From contig NZ_WTYY01000002.1 of assembly GCF_009827405.1 (NCBI RefSeq), positions 1 through 64,000 of the forward strand: a stretch of 64,000 nucleotides of DNA. Direction: 5' to 3'. This DNA is from Alteraurantiacibacter aestuarii (GTDB lineage Bacteria; Pseudomonadota; Alphaproteobacteria; Sphingomonadales; Sphingomonadaceae). The position numbers and the translations under genes are program-made. This document shows, in pieces, positions 16,310 through 28,472 of the stretch. The notes below the pieces were generated by a model. That model was given only the letters and a program-made list of their open reading frames with translations, did no database searches and had not been told where the DNA came from. The number at the start of each line of letters is the position of its first letter. The stretch's first letter is position 1.

Positions 16310-18018
16310 GCCAGCGGCCTCACCGTCACCACCTGCATCATCCCTGCGTGCATGTGATACAGCAGGTGGCAGTGGAAGGCCCAGTCGCCCGGCTCGTTCG
16401 CGGTCAGGTCGAACGTCGCCTTGCTGCCGGGCTGCACGATCAGCGTGTGTTTTCTGGGCTGGTGAGTGGCATCCGCGCCATTGACCAGTTCGAAGAAATG
16501 GCCGTGCAGGTGGATCGGATGTGCCATCATCGTGTCATTCACCAGCGTCACGCGCACCCGCTCGTCAAAGCCGAAGCGGATCGGATCGTCGGTGACAGCG
16601 GTGAACTGCTGTCCGTCGAACGACCACATATAGCGTTCCATATTGCCGGTAAGGTGGATCTGCAGCGTCCGTTCCGGCGCGCGCATCGGGTTGGCGCTGG
16701 CGGCGCGCAGATCGGTATAACGCAGCACGCGGTGCGATACGGCGTCCAGCCCAAGGCCGGGATAATCCATCCGGTCCGCCGACATGGGAGCGACCATGTC
16801 CACCCCCGGCCCGGTGGCGACACTGTCTGGCAATAGCGAGAGATCGCGCATCGAATGATCCATCGATCCCTCGCCGTGATCCATGCCCGCCATCGAACCA
16901 CCCGCCATCGCGCCCATACCCATGTCGGCCATCGTCAGCGTCACTGGTTCTCGCAAATCCGGCACTGGCGCCCGCGCGCCCGGCTGGCTGGTCAGCGTGG
17001 CCACGCCCATACCGGAGCGGTCCATCGCCTCTGCCACCAGCACATGCGCGCCATCTGCGGGCTGGACGATCACGTCATAGGTTTCTGCCGCGCCGATCTG
17101 GAATTCCTCCACCGCCACCGGATCGACATCCTGCCCGTCAGCGGCCACCACCAGCATTTCTGCGCCGGGAATGCGGACGTTGAAGAAGGTCATGGCGCTG
17201 CCGTTGATCACCCGCAGGCGCACCCGCTCACCGCGGCGGAACGTCAGTTCCAAATCGTCCGCCGGGCCGTGACCGTTGATGAGATAGCTGTATTCGCTGC
17301 CTGAAACGTCCAGAATATCGCGCGGGTTCATCCGCATCCGGCCCCACATCCGGCGGTCTGCCCCCGACATTTCACCGCTGGTCGCCGTCAGCATCTGGCG
17401 GTTGAAGTAATGTTCACCCACCTTCAGCTTGCGCATGATGTCATGCGGATGCATCGGCGTGAATTCGCTCAGCAGCAGCACATATTCGCGGTCATGGGCG
17501 GGGCCGTGATAATGCGCCGGCTCAATCACGATCGGGCCGTAGTGGCCGCTCTGTTCCTGCAATCCGGAATGCGAGTGCCACCAGTATGTGCCCGACTGGC
17601 GGATGGGGAACTGATAGGTGAACGTCTGCCCCGGAGCGATGCCGGGAAAGCTGACGCCCGGCACGCCATCATACTGAAACGGCAGCAGCAGGCCGTGCCA
17701 GTGGATGGAGCTGTCCTCGGCCAGATTATTGGTCACATGCAGGCGCACGTCCTGCCCTTCGCGCAGGCGGATCAGCGGGCCGGGGATCGATCCGTTGACC
17801 GCAATCGCATGGCCCTGCCGCCCGCCGGTGGCAAAATGACTGTCACCGATGGAGAGGCTTATGTCCTCCCCCGACAATTCGCCCGACCCCTTGCGAGCCG
17901 CGCCCATGCCTTGTGCCCAGCCCGCCATCGGAATGCCCGCCAGCGCGGCAAGCGACGCGGTGGAGCGGATCAATGTGCGGCGCGAAACGCGGCGGGAAAT
18001 AAGGGGAGCCATGCTCAT
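16306..18018 (-). CDS. copA: Copper resistance protein A, multicopper oxidase
   Basis: A 570-residue periplasmic multicopper oxidase. A twin-arginine signal (SRRVSRRTLIRSTASLAALAG) starts the protein. Copper ligands are seen in SIHWHGLLLPFQYDGVPG, TYWWHSHSGLQEQ, HPIHLHGHFF and FHCHLLYHMHAGMM, so type 1, 2 and 3 copper sites look intact. A Met-rich insert (MADMGMGAMAGGSMAGMDHG) is typical of PcoA/CopA. The start could be 18018 or 18012: AGGGG lies three bases before the first and nine before the second. It is coupled to copB and lies about 106 bases after the TonB receptor gene. Confidence 0.95.
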   Translation of the reverse strand: MSMAPLISRRVSRRTLIRSTASLAALAGIPMAGWAQGMGAARKGSGELSGEDISLSIGDSHFATGGRQGHAIAVNGSIPGPLIRLREGQDVRLHVTNNLAEDSSIHWHGLLLPFQYDGVPGVSFPGIAPGQTFTYQFPIRQSGTYWWHSHSGLQEQSGHYGPIVIEPAHYHGPAHDREYVLLLSEFTPMHPHDIMRKLKVGEHYFNRQMLTATSGEMSGADRRMWGRMRMNPRDILDVSGSEYSYLINGHGPADDLELTFRRGERVRLRVINGSAMTFFNVRIPGAEMLVVAADGQDVDPVAVEEFQIGAAETYDVIVQPADGAHVLVAEAMDRSGMGVATLTSQPGARAPVPDLREPVTLTMADMGMGAMAGGSMAGMDHGEGSMDHSMRDLSLLPDSVATGPGVDMVAPMSADRMDYPGLGLDAVSHRVLRYTDLRAASANPMRAPERTLQIHLTGNMERYMWSFDGQQFTAVTDDPIRFGFDERVRVTLVNDTMMAHPIHLHGHFFELVNGADATHQPRKHTLIVQPGSKATFDLTANEPGDWAFHCHLLYHMHAGMMQVVTVRPLA

Positions 18019-18124
18019 GGTCCCCTGCACCTAGGCCTTGTGCGCGGCCTTTCCAATACCGCAAACAGCCCATGCCGGGCGCAGGTTCAAATGCTGAAAC
18101 TGCGCCCGGCCAGCTGCGGCAGGA

Positions 18125-20257
18125 TCAGAAGCTCAGATTGGCCCTGACCCACACGCCGCGCCCTGCCCCCGGCAGCTTCTCACCAACCAGTACATCCGAT
18201 GCACCGACGCGGTTCAGGCCCGAAAGATGCGGGCGATAGAGCTTGTCGAACAGGTTCTCGATCCCGGCATTGATGGCAATGTCAGGCGTGACCTGCATCC
18301 CGCCAAACAGGTTGAAGACCGCATAGCCGCTGCTCGGCGCTTCGCTGTTGGTGGCCGAGACATCGTGCTGGGCCGCAGCCGCCACCATCTCTGCACCGGC
18401 GGACCACCTGTCCTGCTGCCAGATCGCGGCCAGACGCAGGTTGGACGGCGGTACGCGGTAGAGATTGTCCGCGATGTCCCGGCGCTTGCCCCGCACCCAG
18501 CTGGCCGTGCCTTCCAGCGCAAAGCTGGCGGTCAGGTCAGCGCGGAAATCGAGGTCCATCCCGTACAGTTCCGCATCGACATTGCGGAACATCAGCGGCG
18601 TGGCATCGCCGTTCATGGCGGCGACCATCTCGACCGGACTATCGACCACGCCCGGCGTGGCATCGAACGGCGTGCCCTGAATGTAATTGTCGACCCGGCG
18701 ATAGAAGATCGTCGGGCGCAGTGACACGGTGCCGCTGTCGATATCGACCCCGGCCTCGGCGATATAGGCTGTCTCTGGCTCAAGCGCCTGATTGCCGACG
18801 TAGATATTGCCATCGGCCAGACCATAGCTCGCCTCTGTCGGCAGCCATGCGAAGCGTTCCAGCAGGCTGGGCACGCGCTGCTTGCGCGCCAGTGTGAAAC
18901 GCGGCGTGACGACTTCGCCCGGCACCCAGCCGCGCAGCACCACATCCACAGTCGTGTCAGAGGCTTCGCGGGGCGTGGCGGCAAAGGCCGCAGCCAGATT
19001 GCGCGGCCCCATCGGCACCGCGCTGCCCACACCGGGAATGCCCGCATCCTGCGTCGTGCGATCCAGCCTTGTGCCCAGTTCGAACTCCGCGTTCCCCACG
19101 CCCCCGCGAAGCTGGACAAAGCCGCCAAAGCGGTCCGCGGCAAGGTCCGCCTGCGCATCGAGGTAGAAGTCCGCATTGTTCGGATTGGTGATCTGGACGA
19201 ATTTGTCGACCAGCTCAAAATCCGCGCCGATGGTGACGTTGCGGTTGTCACTGCCAAAGCGCAGGCTTGCCTCTCCCGTCGTGCTGTCCGCATCGGCAAA
19301 GGTCGCGCGCGCCATCATCGCGGACGGCGCGGGACTGCGCAGGGTCTGGTTGTCCATCAGATGACGCACGGCGACATGGCCGATCCGCAGGTTCAGGCTG
19401 ACATCATCGGCCACTTCACCGCGATATCCCGCCTGCATGAAATCGGTGTTGAAATAGATGATGTCCATCGCGAAGGACGGGTTGCCGCTGGGGTCGGTTT
19501 CGCTGCGGCGATATTCGGCGAACACCTCACCCTCGCCCAGTTTGAACCCGCCGTTCACGCCATACAGATTGCGCTCGAACGCGGTGTCTGCGGCGGTTCC
19601 GCCCGGAAATTCATAGTCATCGCCTTCCTCCCGGCTGGCGATGACGCCAAGGCGCCAGTTCTGCGTGGAAATGCCGACAGTGCCGCCAAGCGCATAGCTG
19701 TTGTCCACGCTGCGATATTGCGCCGCCAGAGAGCCGGTAAGCCGGGCATCTGGTCCAGCCGAATACGGCACCTGCACCAGCTGGGCGTTGACCGCGCCCG
19801 CCAGGCTCGGGCCCTGGGAGACCGACGCGACGCCGCGCGCGATCTCGATCCGGTCCACCAGGATGGAGGGCGCATAGTGCAGCGGCGGGTCCATCGCATT
19901 GGGTCCGCCCGATGCAAAGCGCTGGCCGTTCACGCGGCCCAGCACACGCTCCCCGAACAGGCCGCGGTAGGACAGCTGGCCGGACAGTGCGCCATTGCCA
20001 ATCACCGCCGCGCCGGGCGCGCGGGCGGCAACAGCCACCGCATCTGCCGGAAGGGCGATCTGGCGGGGCGCTTCAATCTGGTCCGTATCCTGATTACTGC
20101 CGGTGGCGGTGACGACGATGACATCGGTCAGAATGTCAGCATCGGCAGGCGCATTATCCTGCGCGAACAGTGGCAGGGGGGACAGGGCAACAGCGCAAAG
20201 GGCGAAAGGCGCAGCGGCTGCCGCGCACAGCAAATCGTTTCGAAAAGTCATGGTCAT
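18125..20257 (-). CDS. TonB-dependent receptor, probably copper-linked
   Basis: A 710-residue outer-membrane receptor. A signal peptide ends at FAQ, the plug domain contains DVIVVTATGSN and LSYRGLFGERVLGRVNGQRF, and the barrel ends in the aromatic terminus VWVRANLSF. The family resembles OprC/NosA-type copper receptors. Its position between a DUF2946 gene and copA-copB makes copper import or sensing the likeliest function. The substrate is inferred from context, as no metal-binding motif is conclusive. Confidence 0.88.
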   Translation of the reverse strand: MTMTFRNDLLCAAAAAPFALCAVALSPLPLFAQDNAPADADILTDVIVVTATGSNQDTDQIEAPRQIALPADAVAVAARAPGAAVIGNGALSGQLSYRGLFGERVLGRVNGQRFASGGPNAMDPPLHYAPSILVDRIEIARGVASVSQGPSLAGAVNAQLVQVPYSAGPDARLTGSLAAQYRSVDNSYALGGTVGISTQNWRLGVIASREEGDDYEFPGGTAADTAFERNLYGVNGGFKLGEGEVFAEYRRSETDPSGNPSFAMDIIYFNTDFMQAGYRGEVADDVSLNLRIGHVAVRHLMDNQTLRSPAPSAMMARATFADADSTTGEASLRFGSDNRNVTIGADFELVDKFVQITNPNNADFYLDAQADLAADRFGGFVQLRGGVGNAEFELGTRLDRTTQDAGIPGVGSAVPMGPRNLAAAFAATPREASDTTVDVVLRGWVPGEVVTPRFTLARKQRVPSLLERFAWLPTEASYGLADGNIYVGNQALEPETAYIAEAGVDIDSGTVSLRPTIFYRRVDNYIQGTPFDATPGVVDSPVEMVAAMNGDATPLMFRNVDAELYGMDLDFRADLTASFALEGTASWVRGKRRDIADNLYRVPPSNLRLAAIWQQDRWSAGAEMVAAAAQHDVSATNSEAPSSGYAVFNLFGGMQVTPDIAINAGIENLFDKLYRPHLSGLNRVGASDVLVGEKLPGAGRGVWVRANLSF

Positions 20258-20333
20258 ATCTCGTCATGAAAAAGCACAATAGACGCTGCCAGCGCCCGGT
20301 TGAGGGCGCATCGCAAATGGCAGCAGGGCAGGT

Positions 20334-20717
20334 TCAGACGAGTGTGGGGGGTGCCCTTGCAGGCGGCAGAATGCGCGGCGACGTGGGCGACAAGGCCCGT
20401 TCGCGCACGGCATCGTAAGGGGCCAGCGCCAGTTGCGGCAGCGGCAGGCTGACGGCATCATCCGGCGGTGTGGCGGGGGATGAGTGACCGGCAAAGGCGC
20501 AGGCCTGGCGGCCTTCATCCTGCCCATCGTCACCGGGATGGCCATCCTTCATGGGGATCACCCATGTGCCATCGGCGTTGCACAGGCTGACCTGGATACC
20601 GCCGGAGCCATCCTGCTCCAGCATATAGCCCTGCGGAACCAGCACGCGCAGCATCAGCGCCGCCACGATCAGCAGCCCCCAGGGCATCTTACGCCAGCCT
20701 TTGCCTTGCGCCTTCAT
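20334..20717 (-). CDS. DUF2946-family protein
   Basis: A 127-residue protein with one N-terminal membrane helix (WGLLIVAALMLRVLVPQGYML) followed by a Cys-containing CNADG motif, an acidic HPGDDGQDEG stretch and CAFAG. This is the pattern of DUF2946, a family of unknown function often found near copper and TonB genes. The start codon overlaps the upstream MFS stop (TAATG), so translation is coupled. A metal-handling role is inference. Confidence 0.75.
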   Translation of the reverse strand: MKAQGKGWRKMPWGLLIVAALMLRVLVPQGYMLEQDGSGGIQVSLCNADGTWVIPMKDGHPGDDGQDEGRQACAFAGHSSPATPPDDAVSLPLPQLALAPYDAVRERALSPTSPRILPPARAPPTLV

Positions 20718-22099
20718 TACGTGGGCGATTTAGCGCCCTCAGCCTGTTTTGCCAGCACGAATGTCAGCGCGGCGCCGATTATCGCAATGCCGGCCATGAC
20801 CAGGAACGCCAAAGTTCCGTCGCCATCATTCCCCTCGCGAATGCGGCCCAGCATGTCTGGTCCGACAAAGCCGCCCAGTTGTGAAAGCGCGTTGATCCAG
20901 GCAATCCCGCCTGCCGCCGCCACGCCGGAAAGGAAGGCGGTGGGAATGGTCCAGAACACCGCCAGCCACGCCATCGCCCCCGATGCCACCAGCGTGAGCG
21001 CAAGGATCGAAACGACGACCGATCCGCCGCCGAATGCCAGCATCAGCAGGCCGATCATTGATACCAGCAGCGACGCGGTGGCATGCCAGCGGCGCTCTCC
21101 CGTGCGGTCCGAATTGCGCGCCACGATCACCATCGCCACCGCGGCAATTGACCAGGGGATGGCGCTGACCAGCCCCACTTTCAGGAAGTTGGCGCGGTCT
21201 ATGCCGATCTCCTGCACCAGCGTGGGCATCCAGAAGTTGAGCGCATTGTTGATGATACCGCGCGAGAAATCCGCCAGCGCCAGCGCCCAGATGCGCCAGT
21301 CGAGGAAGATGGCGGAGAAGTCATGGCGCATACCCACGGCGTGCTTGCGCACTTCATCCGCGGCAAGCTGGCTCTCCACCAGGTCGCGTTCCTGATCGGC
21401 CAGCCAGGCGGCATCGCGCGGGCCGTTGGGCAGGACTTTCAGCACCGCAAGGCCCAGCAGCACGGCGGGAATGCCCTCTATCAGGAACAGCCACTGCCAC
21501 CCGCGCAGGTTTCCCATGCCATCGGCAAATTGCAGGATCAGCCCGGATATGGGGGAGCCGACCGCGCTCGCCATCGGGATCGCGATCAGGAACAGCGCCA
21601 CCACATGCGCACGCCGCGCAGCGGGGAACCAGAAGGTGAGGTAGAGGATCACGCCGGGAAAGAAGCCCGCCTCGGCAATGCCAAGGGTGAAGCGCAGCAG
21701 GTAGAAGGTGAACTCTGCATCGCTGGTGCCGAACCAGGCGGAGATTCCGCCCCAGCCGACAGAGCCGGTGAACATGAAACAGACAGACAGCAGCCCCCAT
21801 GTCACCATGATCCGCGCGATCCACGCCCGTGCGCCGACCTTGGACAGGATCAGGTTGCTGGGCAGTTCGAACAGGAAATAACCGATAAAGAATATGCCCG
21901 CGCCAAAGCCATATACGGCATCGGACAGCGCCAGATCGCTGGCCATCTGCAATTTGGCAAAGCCGACATTCACCCGGTCCAGAATGGCAAGGAAATAGCC
22001 CGCGAACAGGATCGGCAGCAGTTTGAGCGCGATCTTGCGATAGGTGGCGTCTTCAAAGCCTGCACCTTCAACGCTGCTGTGCTGCCGTGTGCTGTCCAT
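20717..22099 (-). CDS. MFS transporter, anion:cation symporter type
   Basis: A 460-residue major facilitator with 12 predicted helices. The ACS-family pattern is seen in FAGYFLAILDRVNVGFAKLQM, GIFFIGYFLFELPSNLIL and LGIAEAGFFPGVILYLTFWFP. Such carriers import organic acids or sugar acids. The ATG at 22099 follows AGGGGG, while the alternative TTG at 22102 adds one residue. It runs directly into the DUF2946 gene, which may make it the first gene of the copper cluster, though its substrate need not be metal-related. Confidence 0.87.
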   Translation of the reverse strand: MDSTRQHSSVEGAGFEDATYRKIALKLLPILFAGYFLAILDRVNVGFAKLQMASDLALSDAVYGFGAGIFFIGYFLFELPSNLILSKVGARAWIARIMVTWGLLSVCFMFTGSVGWGGISAWFGTSDAEFTFYLLRFTLGIAEAGFFPGVILYLTFWFPAARRAHVVALFLIAIPMASAVGSPISGLILQFADGMGNLRGWQWLFLIEGIPAVLLGLAVLKVLPNGPRDAAWLADQERDLVESQLAADEVRKHAVGMRHDFSAIFLDWRIWALALADFSRGIINNALNFWMPTLVQEIGIDRANFLKVGLVSAIPWSIAAVAMVIVARNSDRTGERRWHATASLLVSMIGLLMLAFGGGSVVVSILALTLVASGAMAWLAVFWTIPTAFLSGVAAAGGIAWINALSQLGGFVGPDMLGRIREGNDGDGTLAFLVMAGIAIIGAALTFVLAKQAEGAKSPT

Positions 22100-22184
22100 C
22101 AATCCCCCTGCAATTCCCCTGTGACGGCTCTAGCACGGGTGCATGCGCGCTTGGAATGCCGGAAACGGCCCCCACCTGACAGGG

Positions 22185-22433
22185 ATGGAATGGCTGCTCG
22201 CAATTCTGGTTCTCGGCACTCTGCTGGCGCTGTTGCCACGCCTGTTGCGCGCCAGTCGCAAGGCCCAAGGCAAGTCCCGGCGCAAGGGCACTGCGGGCGG
22301 CATCATGATGGGCATGGGCCTCGCCTTCATGACCATTTTCGACCCCGGAAAGTCCGATTCGGTTGAGGAAATCCAGCGCCGCAAGGATCTGGGCGATGAC
22401 GATCAGGGTGAGAGCGGCGCGGGCAAGGACTAG
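22185..22433 (+). CDS. Small membrane protein, unknown
   Basis: An 82-residue protein with one membrane helix (EWLLAILVLGTLLALLPRLL), a basic segment (RASRKAQGKSRRKG), a second weakly hydrophobic stretch rich in Met and Gly, and an acidic tail ending in GESGAGKD. The start at 22185 is chosen because the helix begins there. An upstream ATG at 22143 would add 14 residues without a ribosome site. No family was recognised. Confidence 0.55.
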   Translation: MEWLLAILVLGTLLALLPRLLRASRKAQGKSRRKGTAGGIMMGMGLAFMTIFDPGKSDSVEEIQRRKDLGDDDQGESGAGKD

Positions 22434-22520
22434 CGCCTCCAGCGTATAAGATTTGACAAGCTAGCTTTTCATTGCGACAAGTGTGCTTGGCAAATTGATT
22501 CGCATGAAGGGCGCAGTCAC

Positions 22521-22970
22521 ATGGCAAGCAAGATTACAAAAAAGGGCGCGGCGGTGGATATTGCGTTCCTCGCCTCGATGATCGGTTTCGTCGCGGTGAT
22601 GATCAACCAGCGGGCATTCACGCCGGGCGTTCACAGCGTCCTGCTGATCGCTCTGGTGGCAGTCGCTCTCGCGCTCAACATCAGCCGCGAAGCGCGCAAG
22701 GAAAAGCAGCTGGATGAGCTGGAACTCGCCAGCGCCAGTTTCGGCGCCCGCTGGGCGGTGACGGTGCTGGGCATTGTCATGATGCTACTGCTGTTCGTCA
22801 CCCCGATGCAAAGCGCTGTCGCGCATCTCGCCAATGCCGTGGAGAACGGCAGCGGCGTCGCCATGGTCCGCCCCAGCAAGACCTTCCTGATGGGACTGTG
22901 CACGGCAATGGTCATCCAGCTGGGCGCCAAATCCGCGCTTGCCTCTATCTGGAAGTGGACCAAACGGTGA
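22521..22970 (+). CDS. Four-helix membrane protein, unknown
   Basis: A 149-residue protein with four predicted membrane helices: AFLASMIGFVAVMIN, VLLIALVAVALALNI, WAVTVLGIVMMLLLFV and a C-terminal TFLMGLCTAMVIQLG. A charged cytoplasmic loop (REARKEKQLDELELASASF) lies in the middle. The stop overlaps the GTG of the following HTH gene. Membrane protein plus compact HTH pairs of this kind are common, and the regulator may respond to the membrane partner; that is inference. Confidence 0.7.
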   Translation: MASKITKKGAAVDIAFLASMIGFVAVMINQRAFTPGVHSVLLIALVAVALALNISREARKEKQLDELELASASFGARWAVTVLGIVMMLLLFVTPMQSAVAHLANAVENGSGVAMVRPSKTFLMGLCTAMVIQLGAKSALASIWKWTKR

Positions 22971-23170
22971 AGAACTCCATCCGCCTGCTGCGCGCAGAAA
23001 AAGGCTGGAGCCAGGCCGAACTGGCCGATCAGGTGGGCGTGTCGCGCAATTCGGTCAATTCGATAGAGAACGGCAAGTTCGACCCGTCCCTGCCGCTGGC
23101 GTTCCGCATCGCCCATGCCTTCGGGCTGACGGTGGAGGAGGTTTTCGACAAGGAGGACGCCTTCACCTGA
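22967..23170 (+). CDS. Compact XRE-family transcriptional regulator
   Basis: A 67-residue HTH_3 protein starting at GTG 22967. The sequence KNSIRLLRAEKGWSQAELAD is followed by the HTH core and ENGKFDPSLPLAFRIAHAFG, the standard YozG-like small-regulator pattern. GTGA overlap with the membrane protein gene implies one transcript and coupled translation. The target is unknown. Confidence 0.85.
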   Translation: MKNSIRLLRAEKGWSQAELADQVGVSRNSVNSIENGKFDPSLPLAFRIAHAFGLTVEEVFDKEDAFT

Positions 23171-23183
23171 CCGGCGCGCCGCC

Positions 23184-25790
<2,607 letters not shown>

Positions 25791-25794
<4 letters not shown>

Positions 25795-26297
25795 CTCTCA
25801 CCAATCAACCGCGGATCACGGGTGAAGGTCCAGCCACCATCCGCAAACGCCATCGTGTACTGGACGCTCATCGAATTGGTCTGGCCGGCGACATAGCCGC
25901 CAAAGCCGCTGCAATGGTCAGCGTCGGGGCAGGAGAAGCTGTGGATGGTGAACACCATCGCCGGTCCGCCCGTTTCGCTGTCCTGCCACACGCCATCGAT
26001 AGACGCGCAGCGCGCAAACGGAGCCAGCGCCTCATAGCGCGTCATCAGCGCCAGTTCCGCCTCAGGCGCCAGCGCCACTTCGGAGCGCCCGTCATGCGTG
26101 CTGGCGCAGATCGTGGGACGCAGCGGCACATCGCTGGCGAAATAATTGCCGAGAATATGATCCATCAGCGCCAGCTGGGGCTGCGAGCGGTCCGCGGCGA
26201 GCGAGGGCAGGCCATTGTCCGGCGTTGGCACCGGATCTTCCGGAACGGCACACGATGCCAGAAGCAGCACCGCGCCTGTGGTCAGCAACCTGTTCAT
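25791..26297 (-). CDS. Small predicted lipoprotein, unknown
   Basis: A 168-residue protein with a lipoprotein signal ending in LLASC, so the mature protein begins at Cys. Four more cysteines lie in the mature region (TICASTHDG, RCASIDG, FSCPDADHC), which could form two disulfides. The ATG shares a base with the recN stop, so it is coupled to recN. No family was recognised. Confidence 0.7.
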
Positions 26298-27973
26298 CAC
26301 ACACCCTCCAGCAATCTGTCCGCCTGCGCGCGGGCTTCATCGGTAATCTCTGCGCCCGATAGCATGCGCGCAATCTCTTCCTTGCGGCCCAGCGCATCGA
26401 GCAGGACGACCGAGGTCTTTGTTACCGTGCCTTCGGACGATTTGGCGATCAGATAATGCGTGCCGCCGCGCGCGGCGACCTGCGGGCTGTGCGTGACCGC
26501 CAGCAATTGCCCGCCGCCATCCACGCCGCCGGCCAGCCGCGCCAGCCGCTCGCCAATGGCGCTGGCAACCGCCCCGCCCACGCCGCGATCAATCTCGTCG
26601 AATATCACCGTGGCCGCCCCGCCCTGCTCCGCCAGCGCCACTTTCAGCGCCAGGATGAAGCGTGACAGCTCGCCGCCCGAAGCGATCTTGTTGAGAGGGG
26701 CGAAATCGGCGCCGGGGTTTGTGGCAATGAGGAATTCCACGCTGTCCATGCCGTGCGCGCCCCACTTCTCCTCTTCCAGCTGGGTCACGGCGGTGCGGAA
26801 GCGCGCGGCATCCAGCTTGAGCGGAGCCAGCTCGCCCGCCACCGCCTCATCCAGCTGCATGGCCGCAGACACCCGCGTGGCGTGCAGCGCTTCGGCCTGT
26901 GCGATGTAATTCTGCCGCGCCGTTTCGGCGGCTTTTTCCAGCTTGGCGAGATCGGCCTCGCCATTCTCAATGGCATCGAGCCGGGCGCGCAGGTCGATCA
27001 TGGTGGCGGGCAGGTCATCGACCTGGCAGCCATGCTTGCGGGCCAGCGCGCGCAGTTCGAACAGGCGCGTCTCTATCCGGTCCAGTTCGGCGGGATCGTG
27101 CTGCATCGCCTCGGCAGCGGCCTGCAACGACTGCTCCGCCTCGCTTGCCTCGATCACGGCACGGTCAAGGCTGTCGAGCGCCTGCTTCAGCAGCGCGTGT
27201 TCGGGGGCGATCCGGTCCAGCCGCCGGGCGGCGCTGCGCATCTGGGCGAGCGCTGAATCCGACCCGTCCCAGAACAAACGCAGCTCTTCCAGATCGCCGG
27301 ACAGCTTCTCCCCCTTCTGCATATCGGCGCGGGCATTGGCGAGAGTGGTTTCCTCGCCCTCCTGCGGTTCGATCGCGGTCAGTTCCGCCAGATGGGCCAG
27401 CAGCAGGTCCCGGTCCGCCAGCGCCTGGGCAATGTCCGCGCGGGCCTGCGTCAGAAGGCCATCAGCGCTGCGCCATGCGGCATGGGCGGCGGCCACGCCC
27501 GCCACGTCATCCCCGGCGTAGCGATCGAGCAAGGCGCGGTGGCCGCGCGGATTGACGAGGCCGCGGTCATCATGCTGGCCGTGCAGTTCCACCAGCGCAG
27601 GTGCCAGGCTTCGCAGCAGGGCAATGCCCACGCCCTGATCGTTGACGAAGGCCTTGGACCCGCCATCGGCCTTCAGGCTGCGGCGGATGATCAGCGGCTC
27701 ACCCGGCTCCAGCTCAACCTCCGCCTCGTCAAGCGCATCGCGCACGGGTGCAGGCAGGGCGGCAAATTCGAAAGTGGCGGTAACGCTGGCCTTGTCCGTT
27801 CCGGCGCGCACCAGCGCATTGTCGGCGCGATTACCCAGCACCAGACCCAGCGCATCGAGCAGAATGGATTTGCCCGCGCCGGTTTCGCCCGTGAGCACGC
27901 CCAACCCCGGCCCGAAAGACAGGTCAAGCGCCTCGATCAGGACGATATTTCGGATCGCAAGCGAGGTCAGCAT
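26297..27973 (-). CDS. recN: DNA repair protein RecN
   Basis: A 558-residue SMC-like ATPase of double-strand-break repair. The Walker A motif GETGAGKS is near residues 29-36, a long central coiled coil runs from about 160 to 360, the signature motif IASGGELSRFILALK is at about 430, and Walker B is ATVIFDEIDRGVGG. The D-loop region ends with LLAVTHSPQVAARG. The length is normal. It follows the bamD/PilZ region and is coupled to a downstream lipoprotein gene. Confidence 0.96.
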   Translation of the reverse strand: MLTSLAIRNIVLIEALDLSFGPGLGVLTGETGAGKSILLDALGLVLGNRADNALVRAGTDKASVTATFEFAALPAPVRDALDEAEVELEPGEPLIIRRSLKADGGSKAFVNDQGVGIALLRSLAPALVELHGQHDDRGLVNPRGHRALLDRYAGDDVAGVAAAHAAWRSADGLLTQARADIAQALADRDLLLAHLAELTAIEPQEGEETTLANARADMQKGEKLSGDLEELRLFWDGSDSALAQMRSAARRLDRIAPEHALLKQALDSLDRAVIEASEAEQSLQAAAEAMQHDPAELDRIETRLFELRALARKHGCQVDDLPATMIDLRARLDAIENGEADLAKLEKAAETARQNYIAQAEALHATRVSAAMQLDEAVAGELAPLKLDAARFRTAVTQLEEEKWGAHGMDSVEFLIATNPGADFAPLNKIASGGELSRFILALKVALAEQGGAATVIFDEIDRGVGGAVASAIGERLARLAGGVDGGGQLLAVTHSPQVAARGGTHYLIAKSSEGTVTKTSVVLLDALGRKEEIARMLSGAEITDEARAQADRLLEGV

Positions 27974-28120
27974 GGCTGGTTGCAGTCAATAAGGCGCACA
28001 TGGCCAAATCGCAATGACCGCCGCCATCGTGACGGTGGATGCTCCAGAGAATCTTAACCAATAGCTGGCTCAATCAGGCATCGGCCCCGGTGCGGCCAGC
28101 AGAGGGGATTCGCGCAAACC

Positions 28121-28450
28121 ATGTCTGTCCTGACGATCAGAGCACATAAGCGCTATGCCCTGCGCCTGCCGGTGGAAGTGGTCATACCTGGACGCAAGCC
28201 CGCACGCGGCCTGCTGATCGAACTGTCGCAGCAAGGTGCGCGGATCAGCAATCTGGGGCGCCGCACATATCAGCCGGGCGACGAAGTGACGGTGATGACA
28301 TCGTGCGGAAAGGAACTACCCGGAACCATCCGCTGGGCGCATGATGGACTGGCGGGAATCATGCTGGCGCGGTCGATGCACCTGCCCGAACTGACGCAAT
28401 TGCTGGAAGCCAACCGGATTGCGGTGAGCGAAACCTGTTACGGCACCTGA
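28121..28450 (+). CDS. Stand-alone PilZ-domain protein
   Basis: A 109-residue protein that is essentially one PilZ domain. It begins RAHKRYALRLPVEVVIPG with an RxxxR-like motif (KRYALR), followed by the GLLIELSQQGARISN signature corresponding to D/NxSxxG, here LSQQGA. PilZ domains bind cyclic di-GMP, and two large GGDEF-EAL-PilZ proteins lie elsewhere in the window. The motif departs slightly from consensus, so binding is likely but not certain. Confidence 0.8.
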   Translation: MSVLTIRAHKRYALRLPVEVVIPGRKPARGLLIELSQQGARISNLGRRTYQPGDEVTVMTSCGKELPGTIRWAHDGLAGIMLARSMHLPELTQLLEANRIAVSETCYGT

Positions 28451-28472
28451 ACAGCGCCGCACTGGTCGGCTA

